Source of the DNA: Bacillus sp. SD075
Lineage (GTDB): Bacteria > Bacillota > Bacilli > Bacillales > DSM-1321
Assembly: GCF_017355165.1 (NCBI RefSeq)
Contig: NZ_JADILK010000013.1
Coordinates: 37,605-101,604 of the forward strand
DNA: 64,000 bases
Reading direction: 5' to 3'
Shown: positions 16,187-24,474 of the stretch, piece by piece
How the letters are laid out: the number at the start of each line of letters is the position of its first letter
Position numbering within the stretch: the first letter of the stretch is position 1
The notes under the pieces: generated by a model
Seen by the model: only the letters and a program-made list of their open reading frames with translations
Told to the model about the DNA's origin: nothing
The model's database searches: none
Program-made: the position numbers and the translations under genes

Positions 16187-19100
16187 TTAAATTTTTTTTT
16201 TCTGTTCAAGGCATTGATGGACTGCCATCATGTCTCGTTTGTTCAGTTCACGAATCCGGGCGAAAATGGGGATATCGGCAACGGCCTCGGTACGTTCGCT
16301 TTCGACCACGGCATCTTTTACTTTTCCTATCAGCCAGGTCTGCACATCGATGTCCTCGACGATTGCTTTACGGCCTTCATCATCAATGCCACTTGCATGG
16401 CAGCTCACACAGGGTATCGTTAATTTATACACACCGTCATGGATGTTATCTTCTGAAATGACTTTCTTCCCATTACAGAATGGGCATTTATGACTTGCCT
16501 TAATTTTATTGATTTGGGTAACGATTTTTTTGTAGCCAAATGCTTCATAGACATAGGTTAGTTTTTTGTATTTGCCATTGGTGAAATATTTATCAATAAT
16601 GGTTTCCCTTGTTTCGTTAATATTGGCAAAGTCACAGATGGTGATCTGATTTTTGCGGCTGATTGCATCGATATTGCCTTTTATGCTGTCCCAGAATGGC
16701 AGGGCATTCTGTAAAACCACTTCATACCCGACGAAGCTTGCCAGTTCCAGTTCGAGCATTTTCAATGCAGCTTTTGTTTCCCGAGGAAGGAATGAGACAT
16801 CATCTGTAAGTGCGATATCGCCGCCCACAATCGCTTTTAGTTTTTCCAGCTCGGGCAGCTTCCCTACAATTTTGATGACTTGATCAATCGGCTGTTGGAT
16901 GATCTCACGAATGTCTGTATCAGCAAATGTCAGTTTTTTATGATGGTTCAGGACCGTCCCTTGACAGATAGGACAGGCGATCATCTCTTTTGATGCTTTC
17001 ATCTGCTCTTTAATGATCGATTTCGATATGAACATATAACGCCCAATGATGAAATTGAATCCTTCCCATGTTCTTGATGCCTTGCCTGCCTTATCGTAAA
17101 AGGACTTTTCCCAATACCCATATAAGAAGGTCTGCTTTTCCTCATCTGTCATCTCATTATAGCTTTTACTAATGTCGTGACCGAGTTCATTCTTGATCTC
17201 ATCAAACAGGAATTGCAGTTTTGAATGTTGATAAAACTTTAGTACTTCCATCACGTCCGGATGTAATAAGCCATCCCAGAATGGCACGTTTTTGTCTTGA
17301 ATGACGACATCAAAATCAAATTTTTCAATGACCCTGCGGCCCGAACAGCTTGGACAATGATTTTCTGCCGAATAGAAATCGAAGCTTCTTGTATCTTTAT
17401 TGGTTGGATTGGCAGCCACTAGATGATTGATCATTCCGCCTAATTCATAAAGAAACGTATATTGACTGTACAAGTGCCGTTCAAGATCGATGGCGATCAC
17501 AGGTGCGATCGTGTCTGACTCGTATTCACCATAAATTACACGAGCGATTGGTGATAAGCTTTTTAAAATGCCGCCCTTATAGACGTTCTCTGCCTTATTA
17601 AAATACCCCAGATGATTTTCCTGTACATAATTGATGCCATTTTTTGACCGAAGTGTGGAAGAGATTTGCAATGGCTCCACTCCATCGTCACTGTCTTTGT
17701 GACGATAATGATCATCATGACTGACAACGTCGAGATGCTGGACAGGTGTTAGCAGTCGTTTACCAAAATCAACGATGTAATCCGAGCTTTCCAGCATGTA
17801 ACCATTATGTTCAATCATGATGATGGAGACCGATTCATCCTCCAGGATGCCCCTGACACTATCGATGAATTGGTTTAAAATATTTTGCGATAACCCTTTT
17901 GAAGGCTCGTCAAAAATGAACAGCGTGTGTGGGTTTCTTGTCTTCGCAAAAAGCTCGGAAACTAAGTGGACGCATTGAAATTCACCCGTCGATAGTGTTT
18001 GTGTTTTTCTTTCTAACGTCAAATAACCAAGCCCAAGTTTGATCAATAAGCTCAAGCGTTTATGAGCGATGTCCTCATTTGGCAATTCTTCGATGATATC
18101 TTCAATCGAACGTTGGAAAATATCATCAATTTCATCCGTGTATTTGGTGAGTTTCTTTTTAATATCAAGAAACGTCGCAACGGTTGATCGACTGGTAATC
18201 GATTTGTTTCGGTCCTGCCCGACCATGACCAGTTTATCTTTTGGATACCGCTTCTGAAAATCTTTAGAGATACATTCATTGACAAGTGTAGATTTACCGC
18301 AGCCTGATTCACCCGTAAAGGTAACGAGCCTATTCTTAGGAATCCGAATTTCTTCCATTTGAATATTACGGCAGTAAAGATCCTGAAATTGATAGTATTC
18401 CGTTGGCGTTGCTTCATTTCTTTCCCAGATGATTGGTTTGGGACGTGGTGATTCCTCAACAATTTTCCCGCCATATTTCCCGCTGCCAGGTCCAAAGAAC
18501 AATTGTTCATCTGTGCTATCTAATACCGTGTCTGAGTGATCAATGAGCCAAATTTGATTCTTATAACCTAATTGTTTAATCTGTTCTAAAATCTTCAGAA
18601 GGGTTTGATGATCAAGACCGACGGAGATTTCATCAATGATGATCACGGTATTTTCACTTGTCGACATGAATTCGGCCAAGTAAAGCCGTGTTAATTCCCC
18701 ACCTGATACTGTCCCCATAATACGGTTTAAGCCTAAATAACCAATATTCATATTGATTATATTTTGGAGAATATGCTGTTTAGCTTCACTAATATGTAAT
18801 GTCTCTGCCAGTGAAAGGATCGTTTCAATGCTTAAGTTGTTGATATCGGAAATAGTATGCGGGCGATCTAATAATTCAATGGTATACTGCTCAACTTCTT
18901 GATTGTAGCGCTTCCCCTCACACTTTGGACATTCTACATTTTTAGTCGTACCGCGACCTTTACAAGCGGGGCACCAGCCTAAGGCATTATTAAATGAAAA
19001 AACTTCCGGAGAAAGATTGAATGTTTCTGCAAGACAAACACGAATCTCTTTAAACACACCCGTATGTGTGCCAATGGTTGAACGGGGATTGGCTGAAATG

Positions 19101-19363
19101 GATGATTTGCCTAGAAAAAGGACCAGCGGCATTTCTTCCATCTTGATGGCGCTGAAATTGGTTTCCATAATATTAGGAAATAAATACTGATATTCAGACT
19201 TGGGCAATAAGGAAACAAGACGCTTCTTGGATTCTTCCCCAATGGTTTGGCAAAAAGTCGTTTTCCCGGAACCGGATAATCCAGCAATCCCCAATGATTG
19301 GTCGTCTGGCAGTGATGAATCTAAATGATTTATATTGTTCGCTATTAATCGATTTATTTTCAT
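16187..19363 (-). CDS. UvrA-like ATPase with compact ABC modules and long cysteine-rich tail
   Basis: 1058 residues. Two ABC modules sit in the first about 570 residues: Walker A GLSGSGKTT (28-36), a CxxC zinc module (CPACKGRG...CPKC), signature TVSGGELTR and Walker B VIIIDEI; then Walker A GESGCGKST and a degenerate second signature TLSTGEFQ with IFDEPSKGL. In classical UvrA the second half is an ABC module; here the remaining about 480 residues have no third ATPase site but carry four CxxC modules (CPSCSGRR, CPICQG, CPFCNGKK, CVSCHASG). It is therefore a divergent UvrA paralogue, possibly for DNA lesion or drug resistance. AGGAG precedes the ATG. No uvrB or uvrC is nearby. Confidence 0.75.
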   Translation of the reverse strand: MKINRLIANNINHLDSSLPDDQSLGIAGLSGSGKTTFCQTIGEESKKRLVSLLPKSEYQYLFPNIMETNFSAIKMEEMPLVLFLGKSSISANPRSTIGTHTGVFKEIRVCLAETFNLSPEVFSFNNALGWCPACKGRGTTKNVECPKCEGKRYNQEVEQYTIELLDRPHTISDINNLSIETILSLAETLHISEAKQHILQNIINMNIGYLGLNRIMGTVSGGELTRLYLAEFMSTSENTVIIIDEISVGLDHQTLLKILEQIKQLGYKNQIWLIDHSDTVLDSTDEQLFFGPGSGKYGGKIVEESPRPKPIIWERNEATPTEYYQFQDLYCRNIQMEEIRIPKNRLVTFTGESGCGKSTLVNECISKDFQKRYPKDKLVMVGQDRNKSITSRSTVATFLDIKKKLTKYTDEIDDIFQRSIEDIIEELPNEDIAHKRLSLLIKLGLGYLTLERKTQTLSTGEFQCVHLVSELFAKTRNPHTLFIFDEPSKGLSQNILNQFIDSVRGILEDESVSIIMIEHNGYMLESSDYIVDFGKRLLTPVQHLDVVSHDDHYRHKDSDDGVEPLQISSTLRSKNGINYVQENHLGYFNKAENVYKGGILKSLSPIARVIYGEYESDTIAPVIAIDLERHLYSQYTFLYELGGMINHLVAANPTNKDTRSFDFYSAENHCPSCSGRRVIEKFDFDVVIQDKNVPFWDGLLHPDVMEVLKFYQHSKLQFLFDEIKNELGHDISKSYNEMTDEEKQTFLYGYWEKSFYDKAGKASRTWEGFNFIIGRYMFISKSIIKEQMKASKEMIACPICQGTVLNHHKKLTFADTDIREIIQQPIDQVIKIVGKLPELEKLKAIVGGDIALTDDVSFLPRETKAALKMLELELASFVGYEVVLQNALPFWDSIKGNIDAISRKNQITICDFANINETRETIIDKYFTNGKYKKLTYVYEAFGYKKIVTQINKIKASHKCPFCNGKKVISEDNIHDGVYKLTIPCVSCHASGIDDEGRKAIVEDIDVQTWLIGKVKDAVVESERTEAVADIPIFARIRELNKRDMMAVHQCLEQKKKI

Positions 19364-19630
19364 TTGTAACTCCTCTCCATTTTATTAAGCTCAGTCTTTC
19401 ATATTAGCACAGCGACAAATGTATTTGGTACTTTTTTAACGGCAGCTCCACCCTTCTATTCTTTCACATTCCGCTGCTCCAAAAACATATGATTCATCGA
19501 CAAAAATCGTGGACTTAGGATAGGATTTTTCTCCATAATCAATAAGATGATTCTTATTGATTATGAAAGCCCCTCTCTATAAGAGAAGGGCTTTCTTTAC
19601 GAAGTATGACCATATTTTTGTCCGATACAC

Positions 19631-19765
19631 CTATTTTGTATTGGACTTTTTTGCTTTGTTTTCAAGCTCGCTTTTGGGCTCTGAGGAGAATTCGACATCT
19701 TTTCCATGTCCTTGCGGGTTAACACTTGGTGCGATTTGGCCTCTTCCTGCTGTCTTTTTACTCAT
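19631..19765 (-). CDS. sspL: SspL-type small acid-soluble spore protein
   Basis: 44 residues from the ATG at 19765, which has GGAGGTGA seven bases upstream. The longer frame to 19873 has no ribosome site. The sequence ends with the family signature (KSELENKAKKSNTK) and contains SVNPQGHGKDVEF, close in layout to Bacillus SspL (42 residues, ending ELEERAKKSNTKR). SspL is a minor spore-core protein made late in the forespore under sigma-G. This is a main reason to call the organism a spore former. The flanking hairpin at 19567-19596 could serve as its terminator. Confidence 0.8.
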   Translation of the reverse strand: MSKKTAGRGQIAPSVNPQGHGKDVEFSSEPKSELENKAKKSNTK

Positions 19766-19907
19766 TTTCTTCACCTCCAAGTATATTATGTCCGAACTGT
19801 TGTAAATTAAAATGGAGGTCGCTTCTTTCGGTGAACTAGTCAACAAGGCAGGCAAATTAATAAAGAAGAACAATTGAGTTTAAGCTACATCCACCAGAAT
19901 GCCACTA

Positions 19908-20831
19908 TTAAAGATGTACACTTTCAAAAGGTAAATTCCATGATTTAAGAATGTTGTTTATTTCTTTTTTGTCCGACTCACCTAAAGGAGCAACGGGTTC
20001 CCTAGTTACACCAGCAGTCAGACCCAATTGTTCCATAGCTTCTTTAATCACCACGACATTATTACCGTTGTTATATTTTGCTCTAAGATCCTCAAATGGC
20101 AATATCTCGTGCCAGGCTTTCCACACTATTTCCTTGTTGTCTTCACGCAGTGCTGCTAACAATTCAAATGATTTTTCCGGATAAAGATTCACCAGTCCGG
20201 AAGTAAATCCTACCGCTCCAGCATGAAAGAAAAATGGCGCCCACTTTTCTGCTGTACCGCAAATCCAAGCTAGATTATGCTTTTTAGGTATATCGGAAAC
20301 AACTTTTGTAAATCTCGGTAAATCATTAATTGCGTATTTAACTCCAACAAGTTTCTCCAAAGATGATAATTCTTTTAGGACATTATCACTCAGATTTGGA
20401 TCTTTGAAATAGATTATAGAAGGTATATCCAGTGCATCAATTATTTTTTTGAAATATTCTACTGCACCTTTTTCTGTAATGTATGGGTGAATCGGTTGAT
20501 GGATCATAACGCAATCAGCACCGGCTTTTTGAGCTTCTTTTCCTAGCTCTATCGCAATCTCCGCAGCGTAACCGACACCTGCTACAACAGTCGCCCTTCC
20601 ATCTACCAGGCGGACAACCTCTTTTGTTATGTCTTTTGCTTCCTCCAGGGTTAAAGCATAGAACTCACCAGTGTTCCCATTTGGCACAATTACTTCGCTT
20701 CCATGTTGGAGCAAAAATTGTATATTCTCCTCCAAGCCTTTCCAATTAATCGCTTTTGTTTCCTTTTCAAACGGTACAATATTAATTGCGGTAATAGTCG
20801 AAAGTTTTTCACTGAAAGTTGAATAACTCAT
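19908..20831 (-). CDS. DapA/NAL-superfamily class I aldolase
   Basis: 307 residues of the dihydrodipicolinate synthase / N-acetylneuraminate lyase superfamily. NGNTGEFYALTLEEAK matches the GxxGE substrate-carboxylate motif (about residues 52-67), IIYFKDP carries the conserved tyrosine, and the Schiff-base lysine is in GVKYAIND. Members cleave or form 2-keto-3-deoxy acids, so in this context (second aldolase, 2-hydroxyacid dehydrogenase, GntR, transporters) a sugar-acid catabolic aldolase or dehydratase is more likely than lysine synthesis. It lies 22 bases behind the HpaI-type aldolase on the same strand. Confidence 0.85.
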   Translation of the reverse strand: MSYSTFSEKLSTITAINIVPFEKETKAINWKGLEENIQFLLQHGSEVIVPNGNTGEFYALTLEEAKDITKEVVRLVDGRATVVAGVGYAAEIAIELGKEAQKAGADCVMIHQPIHPYITEKGAVEYFKKIIDALDIPSIIYFKDPNLSDNVLKELSSLEKLVGVKYAINDLPRFTKVVSDIPKKHNLAWICGTAEKWAPFFFHAGAVGFTSGLVNLYPEKSFELLAALREDNKEIVWKAWHEILPFEDLRAKYNNGNNVVVIKEAMEQLGLTAGVTREPVAPLGESDKKEINNILKSWNLPFESVHL

Positions 20832-20853
20832 GGATTTCCTCTCCCCTATTTTA

Positions 20854-21648
20854 TTATGATTCTAAAGCTGTTTCGCCTTTTGCATCTTTTATATAATCCT
20901 TAAAAGACTGGTTAATCAGAGATGTTACTGTAAGTCCTACATAATCTGCACCCCATTCTTTTCGGCTTATCGCACCAGCTTTATCTTTTGAATGTATCCC
21001 AACTCTCACTCCATACTTTCTGGCAGTTTCGTAAATTCTATCAATACTTTTTAATACTACTTGATGATCAATCCGGCCCCCAAAACCTAAGGAGACTGAT
21101 AAATCAGTAGGACCGATATAAACCATATCAATTCCTTCAACACTTAAAATCTCCTCAAGGTTTTTCATTGATTCTCCAGATTCAATATGAATGCAAACTA
21201 AGCTTTGTTCATTAGCGTGTTCCAAATATTCATGAATCGGTACTGTGCCATACTTAGCTGCCCTCATTGAAAATGCTGCTCCCCTTTTCCCCCTTGGAGG
21301 ATATTTCACTGCCTCAACGATTTTTTCAGCCTGTTCCTTCTCATCAACCTGGGGAACGTGGACCCCATGTGCTCCTCTATCCATCGCTTTTAGAATCTCA
21401 CTAGGATTGCTTGAGCCAACTCGAACCAAAGGTGTCACTCCTGCATTTTCTGATGCAATTACCATATGCTCGATATTTTCAGCCGAAAGCATCCCATGCT
21501 CATTATCAATGACAACAACGTCAAATCCGTTATATCCGGCCATTTCAACCATTTGCGTACTTGGAAAACCAATAAAAATTCCAAATACCGTTTCCTGTTG
21601 ATCTTTATTGAACGAAGATTTCAATTTGTTGTTAAACACAAAACCCAT
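20854..21648 (-). CDS. HpcH/HpaI-family class II aldolase
   Basis: 264 residues. The metal-dependent HpaI/RhmA aldolase motifs are present: FDVVVIDNEHGMLSAENI (catalytic His and metal ligand region), VRVGSSNPSEILKAMDRGAHGVHVPQV and VCIHIESGESMKNLEEI, YIGPTDLSVSLG. Such enzymes split 4-hydroxy-2-keto acids such as 2-keto-3-deoxy-rhamnonate to pyruvate and an aldehyde. The ATG at 21648 has the ribosome site (AAGGGGAG) almost touching it; the GTG three codons on (21639) is better spaced and may be the real start. First gene of a two-gene operon; an AT-rich palindromic site lies about 90 bases upstream. Confidence 0.85.
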   Translation of the reverse strand: MGFVFNNKLKSSFNKDQQETVFGIFIGFPSTQMVEMAGYNGFDVVVIDNEHGMLSAENIEHMVIASENAGVTPLVRVGSSNPSEILKAMDRGAHGVHVPQVDEKEQAEKIVEAVKYPPRGKRGAAFSMRAAKYGTVPIHEYLEHANEQSLVCIHIESGESMKNLEEILSVEGIDMVYIGPTDLSVSLGFGGRIDHQVVLKSIDRIYETARKYGVRVGIHSKDKAGAISRKEWGADYVGLTVTSLINQSFKDYIKDAKGETALES

Positions 21649-21731
21649 CTCCCCTTTGGATTTTATAATGATTTATTTAGATGTCGTTAGTACATAAATC
21701 TTTTATTAATTACTCAAATGATATCTGATAT

Positions 21732-21750
21732 ATGATATATGATATATCAT
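21732..21750. promoter_or_regulatory. Putative GntR operator A
   Basis: ATGATATATGATATATCAT contains the perfect palindrome TGATATATCA (21740-21749) and an overlapping direct repeat. An almost identical 19-base motif occurs at 24272-24290 before the Nramp-like gene. Its position between the aldolase operon and the GntR gene suits a GntR/FadR-type operator. Confidence 0.5.
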
Positions 21751-21835
21751 AAAATGGTACAGAGTTTTCCCAATGCCAATAACATTCAGAATTCGTTCAA
21801 TCCTTCATACTATGGATAACCGGACTCGCTTTCTA

Positions 21836-21880
21836 ACAAAAACGCCATCTTCAAATAACATAAAAAAGAGAGAGATGGCG
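21836..21880 (-). terminator. Intrinsic terminator of the GntR gene
   Basis: CGCCATCT (21843-21850) pairs with AGATGGCG (21873-21880); on the minus strand GTTTTTGTT follows. Confidence 0.7.
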
Positions 21881-21922
21881 CAAAATTCTAAGATGCCTTT
21901 TTCTTCAAAAATTAGGGAGATC

Positions 21923-22597
21923 TTACTTGCTGCTGTTTTTGTTTAAGGTAAAAGTTGTAGAACGGTTAATGTGATTGCGCATGGCATCCTCTGCACCTAC
22001 CTCATCCTGCAATTTTATCTTCTCAAAAATGAAATAATGGTCATTAAAAGCCCGTTCGTGTTCCTCCTTATGAGACAATGCTTTCTCCCTAAAAAACTTG
22101 TCAAAGGAACATACTGCTTCTATTTGATTGGAGATATAAGTATTCTTCGCCGTTTTTTGGATGAAATCATGGAATTCACTATTATACTTTTTCAGCATTT
22201 CGCTATTTTTTTCCTTTGTGTAAGTTTCCATCTCTTTTAGGATAGACTCAAGCTTTTCTAATTCTTCTTTAGTTCTTTTCTTTGCAGCCAACCGTGCCGC
22301 AACTCCCTCCAGTGCTGCCCGTGCCCATCTTATTTCCTCCACTGAGCTCATGAAACTTTCGGAAACAAATGAACCCTTTCTGGCTTGGGTTACAACTAAT
22401 CCATCTTTTTCAAGCTGTCTCAAAGCCTCTTTGACCGGAGTAGTGCTAACATTAAACTCTTTGGCTAGTTCCCTCTCTCTTAGGTGAGTTCCAGGCTCAT
22501 ACTTTTTGTTCAATATTGCTTCTTTAAGCTCTTCATAAATCAACTCCCGAACAGACCGTGATTGCATACTTATCCTTGTTATAACATCGTCGCTCAT
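21923..22597 (-). CDS. GntR-family (FadR subfamily) transcriptional regulator
   Basis: 224 residues. An N-terminal winged helix (LIYEELKEAILNKKYEPGTHLRERELAKEFNVSTTPVKEALRQLEKDGLV) is followed by an all-helical FadR-type (FCD) effector domain from about residue 80. The FCD metal-ligand pattern is visible (NSEFHDFIQKTAKN and the late MRNHINRS). FCD regulators usually sense small carboxylic acids, fitting the aldolase and dehydrogenase genes around it. AAGGAG precedes the ATG. It lies between the aldolase operon and the first Nramp-like gene, both with the same putative operator upstream. Confidence 0.87.
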   Translation of the reverse strand: MSDDVITRISMQSRSVRELIYEELKEAILNKKYEPGTHLRERELAKEFNVSTTPVKEALRQLEKDGLVVTQARKGSFVSESFMSSVEEIRWARAALEGVAARLAAKKRTKEELEKLESILKEMETYTKEKNSEMLKKYNSEFHDFIQKTAKNTYISNQIEAVCSFDKFFREKALSHKEEHERAFNDHYFIFEKIKLQDEVGAEDAMRNHINRSTTFTLNKNSSK

Positions 22598-22718
22598 TCT
22601 ATTTATCTCCTTCTGAACATTGTTAAACCTATTATAGCATTTGGTTAAAATAGATTAACAATTAATTCCTGATGTTATGCGCACCTTTGCACGATGACAT
22701 AAATTTATTTTTAGCAAA

Positions 22719-24014
22719 TTAGGAGATGAAGCTTAAGAGGAGTTGGTAGGATCCCCAAATCGCTAATAATGTCGTCCCAACTAACATAATGTTTTCAAAC
22801 CAGTTGTTCGTATGTTTGCCCAAATATTTTTTCTGATTAGAAATAATTAGAAGGCCCACCGCGATCGCTGGTAAACCTACTATATTCAGTGCATTCGTAA
22901 AAAGAGTCAGGGCCACAAATCCAGTAGACCCAGGGATAGACCAGATAATTGGTGAAATTAAGAGAAATAAACTAATCCACTTAAATTTGGTGTCTCCCTC
23001 TATTTTCTGTTCTTTTGTCAATACCTTATTAGTCACCTTATAATAGCAATCCGTAATCACCTTTGCATAGCCATTCGCTGTTCCAATAACACTGCTATAA
23101 AGGATTGCAAAAACACCTAAGTAAAAAACCCAGGATCCTAGATCGCCCATGTATATGGATAGAGCACGGGAAATATCATCTATGTCCTTGATTTGGATTT
23201 GATTTGGACGAAGGATTTCAGCTCCAACTATCCATATAGCTAAAGTAAGGGTAATGGCCGCAATAAATCCGAATAGTAAATCATTACGTTGAATTCGTTT
23301 ATGAACTGGCTTCGTCCAGCCTTTATCCTGTAAAAAGTAAGGATAAATCAGATTAGTAAGAGAACCTGCTACTGCGCCCACCAATGAAACACCTACAAGA
23401 ATAACGGAATATGCACCTGTATCCTCTGGTAGACCAAAGCCAACCGTCCCCTTAAGAATACTCCCAACATCCGGTCCACTATATACGGCCAATCCTATAA
23501 AACATATGGTTAAAACGGCCAATAAACCTTTCATGACCAGCTCTAATTTTTTATAAGCATTACTTCCCGCAATGAACAAGCTAATTAAAACGACAATAAT
23601 TGACCAAATGAAATCGCTGCCAATTCCAAACATCCAATTGAGGGCTATTCCTGAACCTTTTATCATTTGCGCTATTATTAAATGCCCTATTACCAGGGAG
23701 GCGATCCCAAAGAAGAAAGGGAAAAATTTATGGAGGCGTGCATACCCTTCTAAAATAGTCATTCCTTGATTATTGTATATCTGGTACCGCCCCATAATAT
23801 TACAAATGACAAACCGGATTAATAGAGATAATACAAGAAGCCACATTAAATTATAACCAAAGCTTGCACCAGATACAGATGCAGTGATAAGGTCACCCGC
23901 TCCCATCATGGTAAGGATCATAATAATTCCCGGTCCATATTCCTTTACACTATTCCATACCTTTTGTAAAAAAGTTTTATTCGATTGGATATCAAGTTCT
24001 TTTTGGATCTCCAT
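22719..24014 (-). CDS. Nramp-fold transporter without the canonical metal-binding motif (1)
   Basis: 431 residues with about eleven membrane helices of the SLC11/Nramp fold. In true Nramp metal transporters helix 1 carries DPGN after the GPG turn; here the aligned residues are GAGD (38-41), and helix 6 lacks MPHN (it reads VAGSLTNLIYPYF). The first metal ligand and the methionine are therefore missing. Its place in an aldolase/GntR region with a cre site suggests a carbon substrate or a metal-carboxylate complex; this is inference. I use the ATG at 24014; the longer version begins with a TTG at 24029. A paralogue lies at 28.4-29.7 kb. Confidence 0.75.
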   Translation of the reverse strand: MEIQKELDIQSNKTFLQKVWNSVKEYGPGIIMILTMMGAGDLITASVSGASFGYNLMWLLVLSLLIRFVICNIMGRYQIYNNQGMTILEGYARLHKFFPFFFGIASLVIGHLIIAQMIKGSGIALNWMFGIGSDFIWSIIVVLISLFIAGSNAYKKLELVMKGLLAVLTICFIGLAVYSGPDVGSILKGTVGFGLPEDTGAYSVILVGVSLVGAVAGSLTNLIYPYFLQDKGWTKPVHKRIQRNDLLFGFIAAITLTLAIWIVGAEILRPNQIQIKDIDDISRALSIYMGDLGSWVFYLGVFAILYSSVIGTANGYAKVITDCYYKVTNKVLTKEQKIEGDTKFKWISLFLLISPIIWSIPGSTGFVALTLFTNALNIVGLPAIAVGLLIISNQKKYLGKHTNNWFENIMLVGTTLLAIWGSYQLLLSFIS

Positions 24015-24229
24015 TCTCCCATCCCCCAATTATAATGTTTTTCAAATTATTCAATTATGAAAAGCATTTACATTCAACTCACGCGACTGGGTTTCCTCCT
24101 GGAAGTTCAAAAAAAATACAGACCATGTTGAATTAACAATTTATTGGTCCTTAAAAGATGGAAGACAAAAAGATTCATTGTTTCTCACTATTAATATTGG
24201 TTTAGAATGTATCCCTCCTTTCATTTTAT

Positions 24230-24243
24230 AGAAAGCGCTTACA
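24230..24243. promoter_or_regulatory. cre site (CcpA binding) upstream of Nramp-like gene 1
   Basis: AGAAAGCGCTTACA matches the 14-base cre consensus TGWAANCGNTNWCA at 13 positions. It lies about 215 bases upstream of the start codon, near putative operator B. It suggests repression by glucose through CcpA. Confidence 0.6.
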
Positions 24244-24271
24244 TATAAGTGTAACGCATGATGTTTTATAT

Positions 24272-24290
24272 ATGAGATATGATATATCAG
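24272..24290. promoter_or_regulatory. Putative GntR operator B
   Basis: ATGAGATATGATATATCAG shares 17 of 19 bases with operator A and keeps the central palindrome TGATATATCA (24280-24289). Confidence 0.5.
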
Positions 24291-24406
24291 TTTAATGAAT
24301 GAGTCAATCTATTTTTACATTATTTTGAATTGATTCATCCATGTATAGTGAAATTTGTAGAAAGTCTCCCTCCAATCAGTAACTTATAAAGATTACCCCA
24401 ATAAAA

Positions 24407-24438
24407 AAACCTGCATAGAACTAGGTCTACACAGGTTT
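24407..24438 (-). terminator. Intrinsic terminator of helD
   Basis: AAACCTG (24407-24413) pairs with CAGGTTT (24432-24438), with an inner TAGA/TCTA pairing; seven T follow on the minus strand. Confidence 0.75.
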
Positions 24439-24474
24439 CAACAAGCAGTTTTCTATATTTTGGGTTTCCCTTTG

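Noticed and set aside
19557..19805. Plus-strand frame opposite sspL
   Set aside because: Shadow of the spore protein gene, which has a GGAGGTGA site and clear family similarity.
22719..24014. Calling the Nramp-like gene mntH
   Set aside because: The DPGN and MPHN motifs needed for Mn2+/Fe2+ binding are not present.
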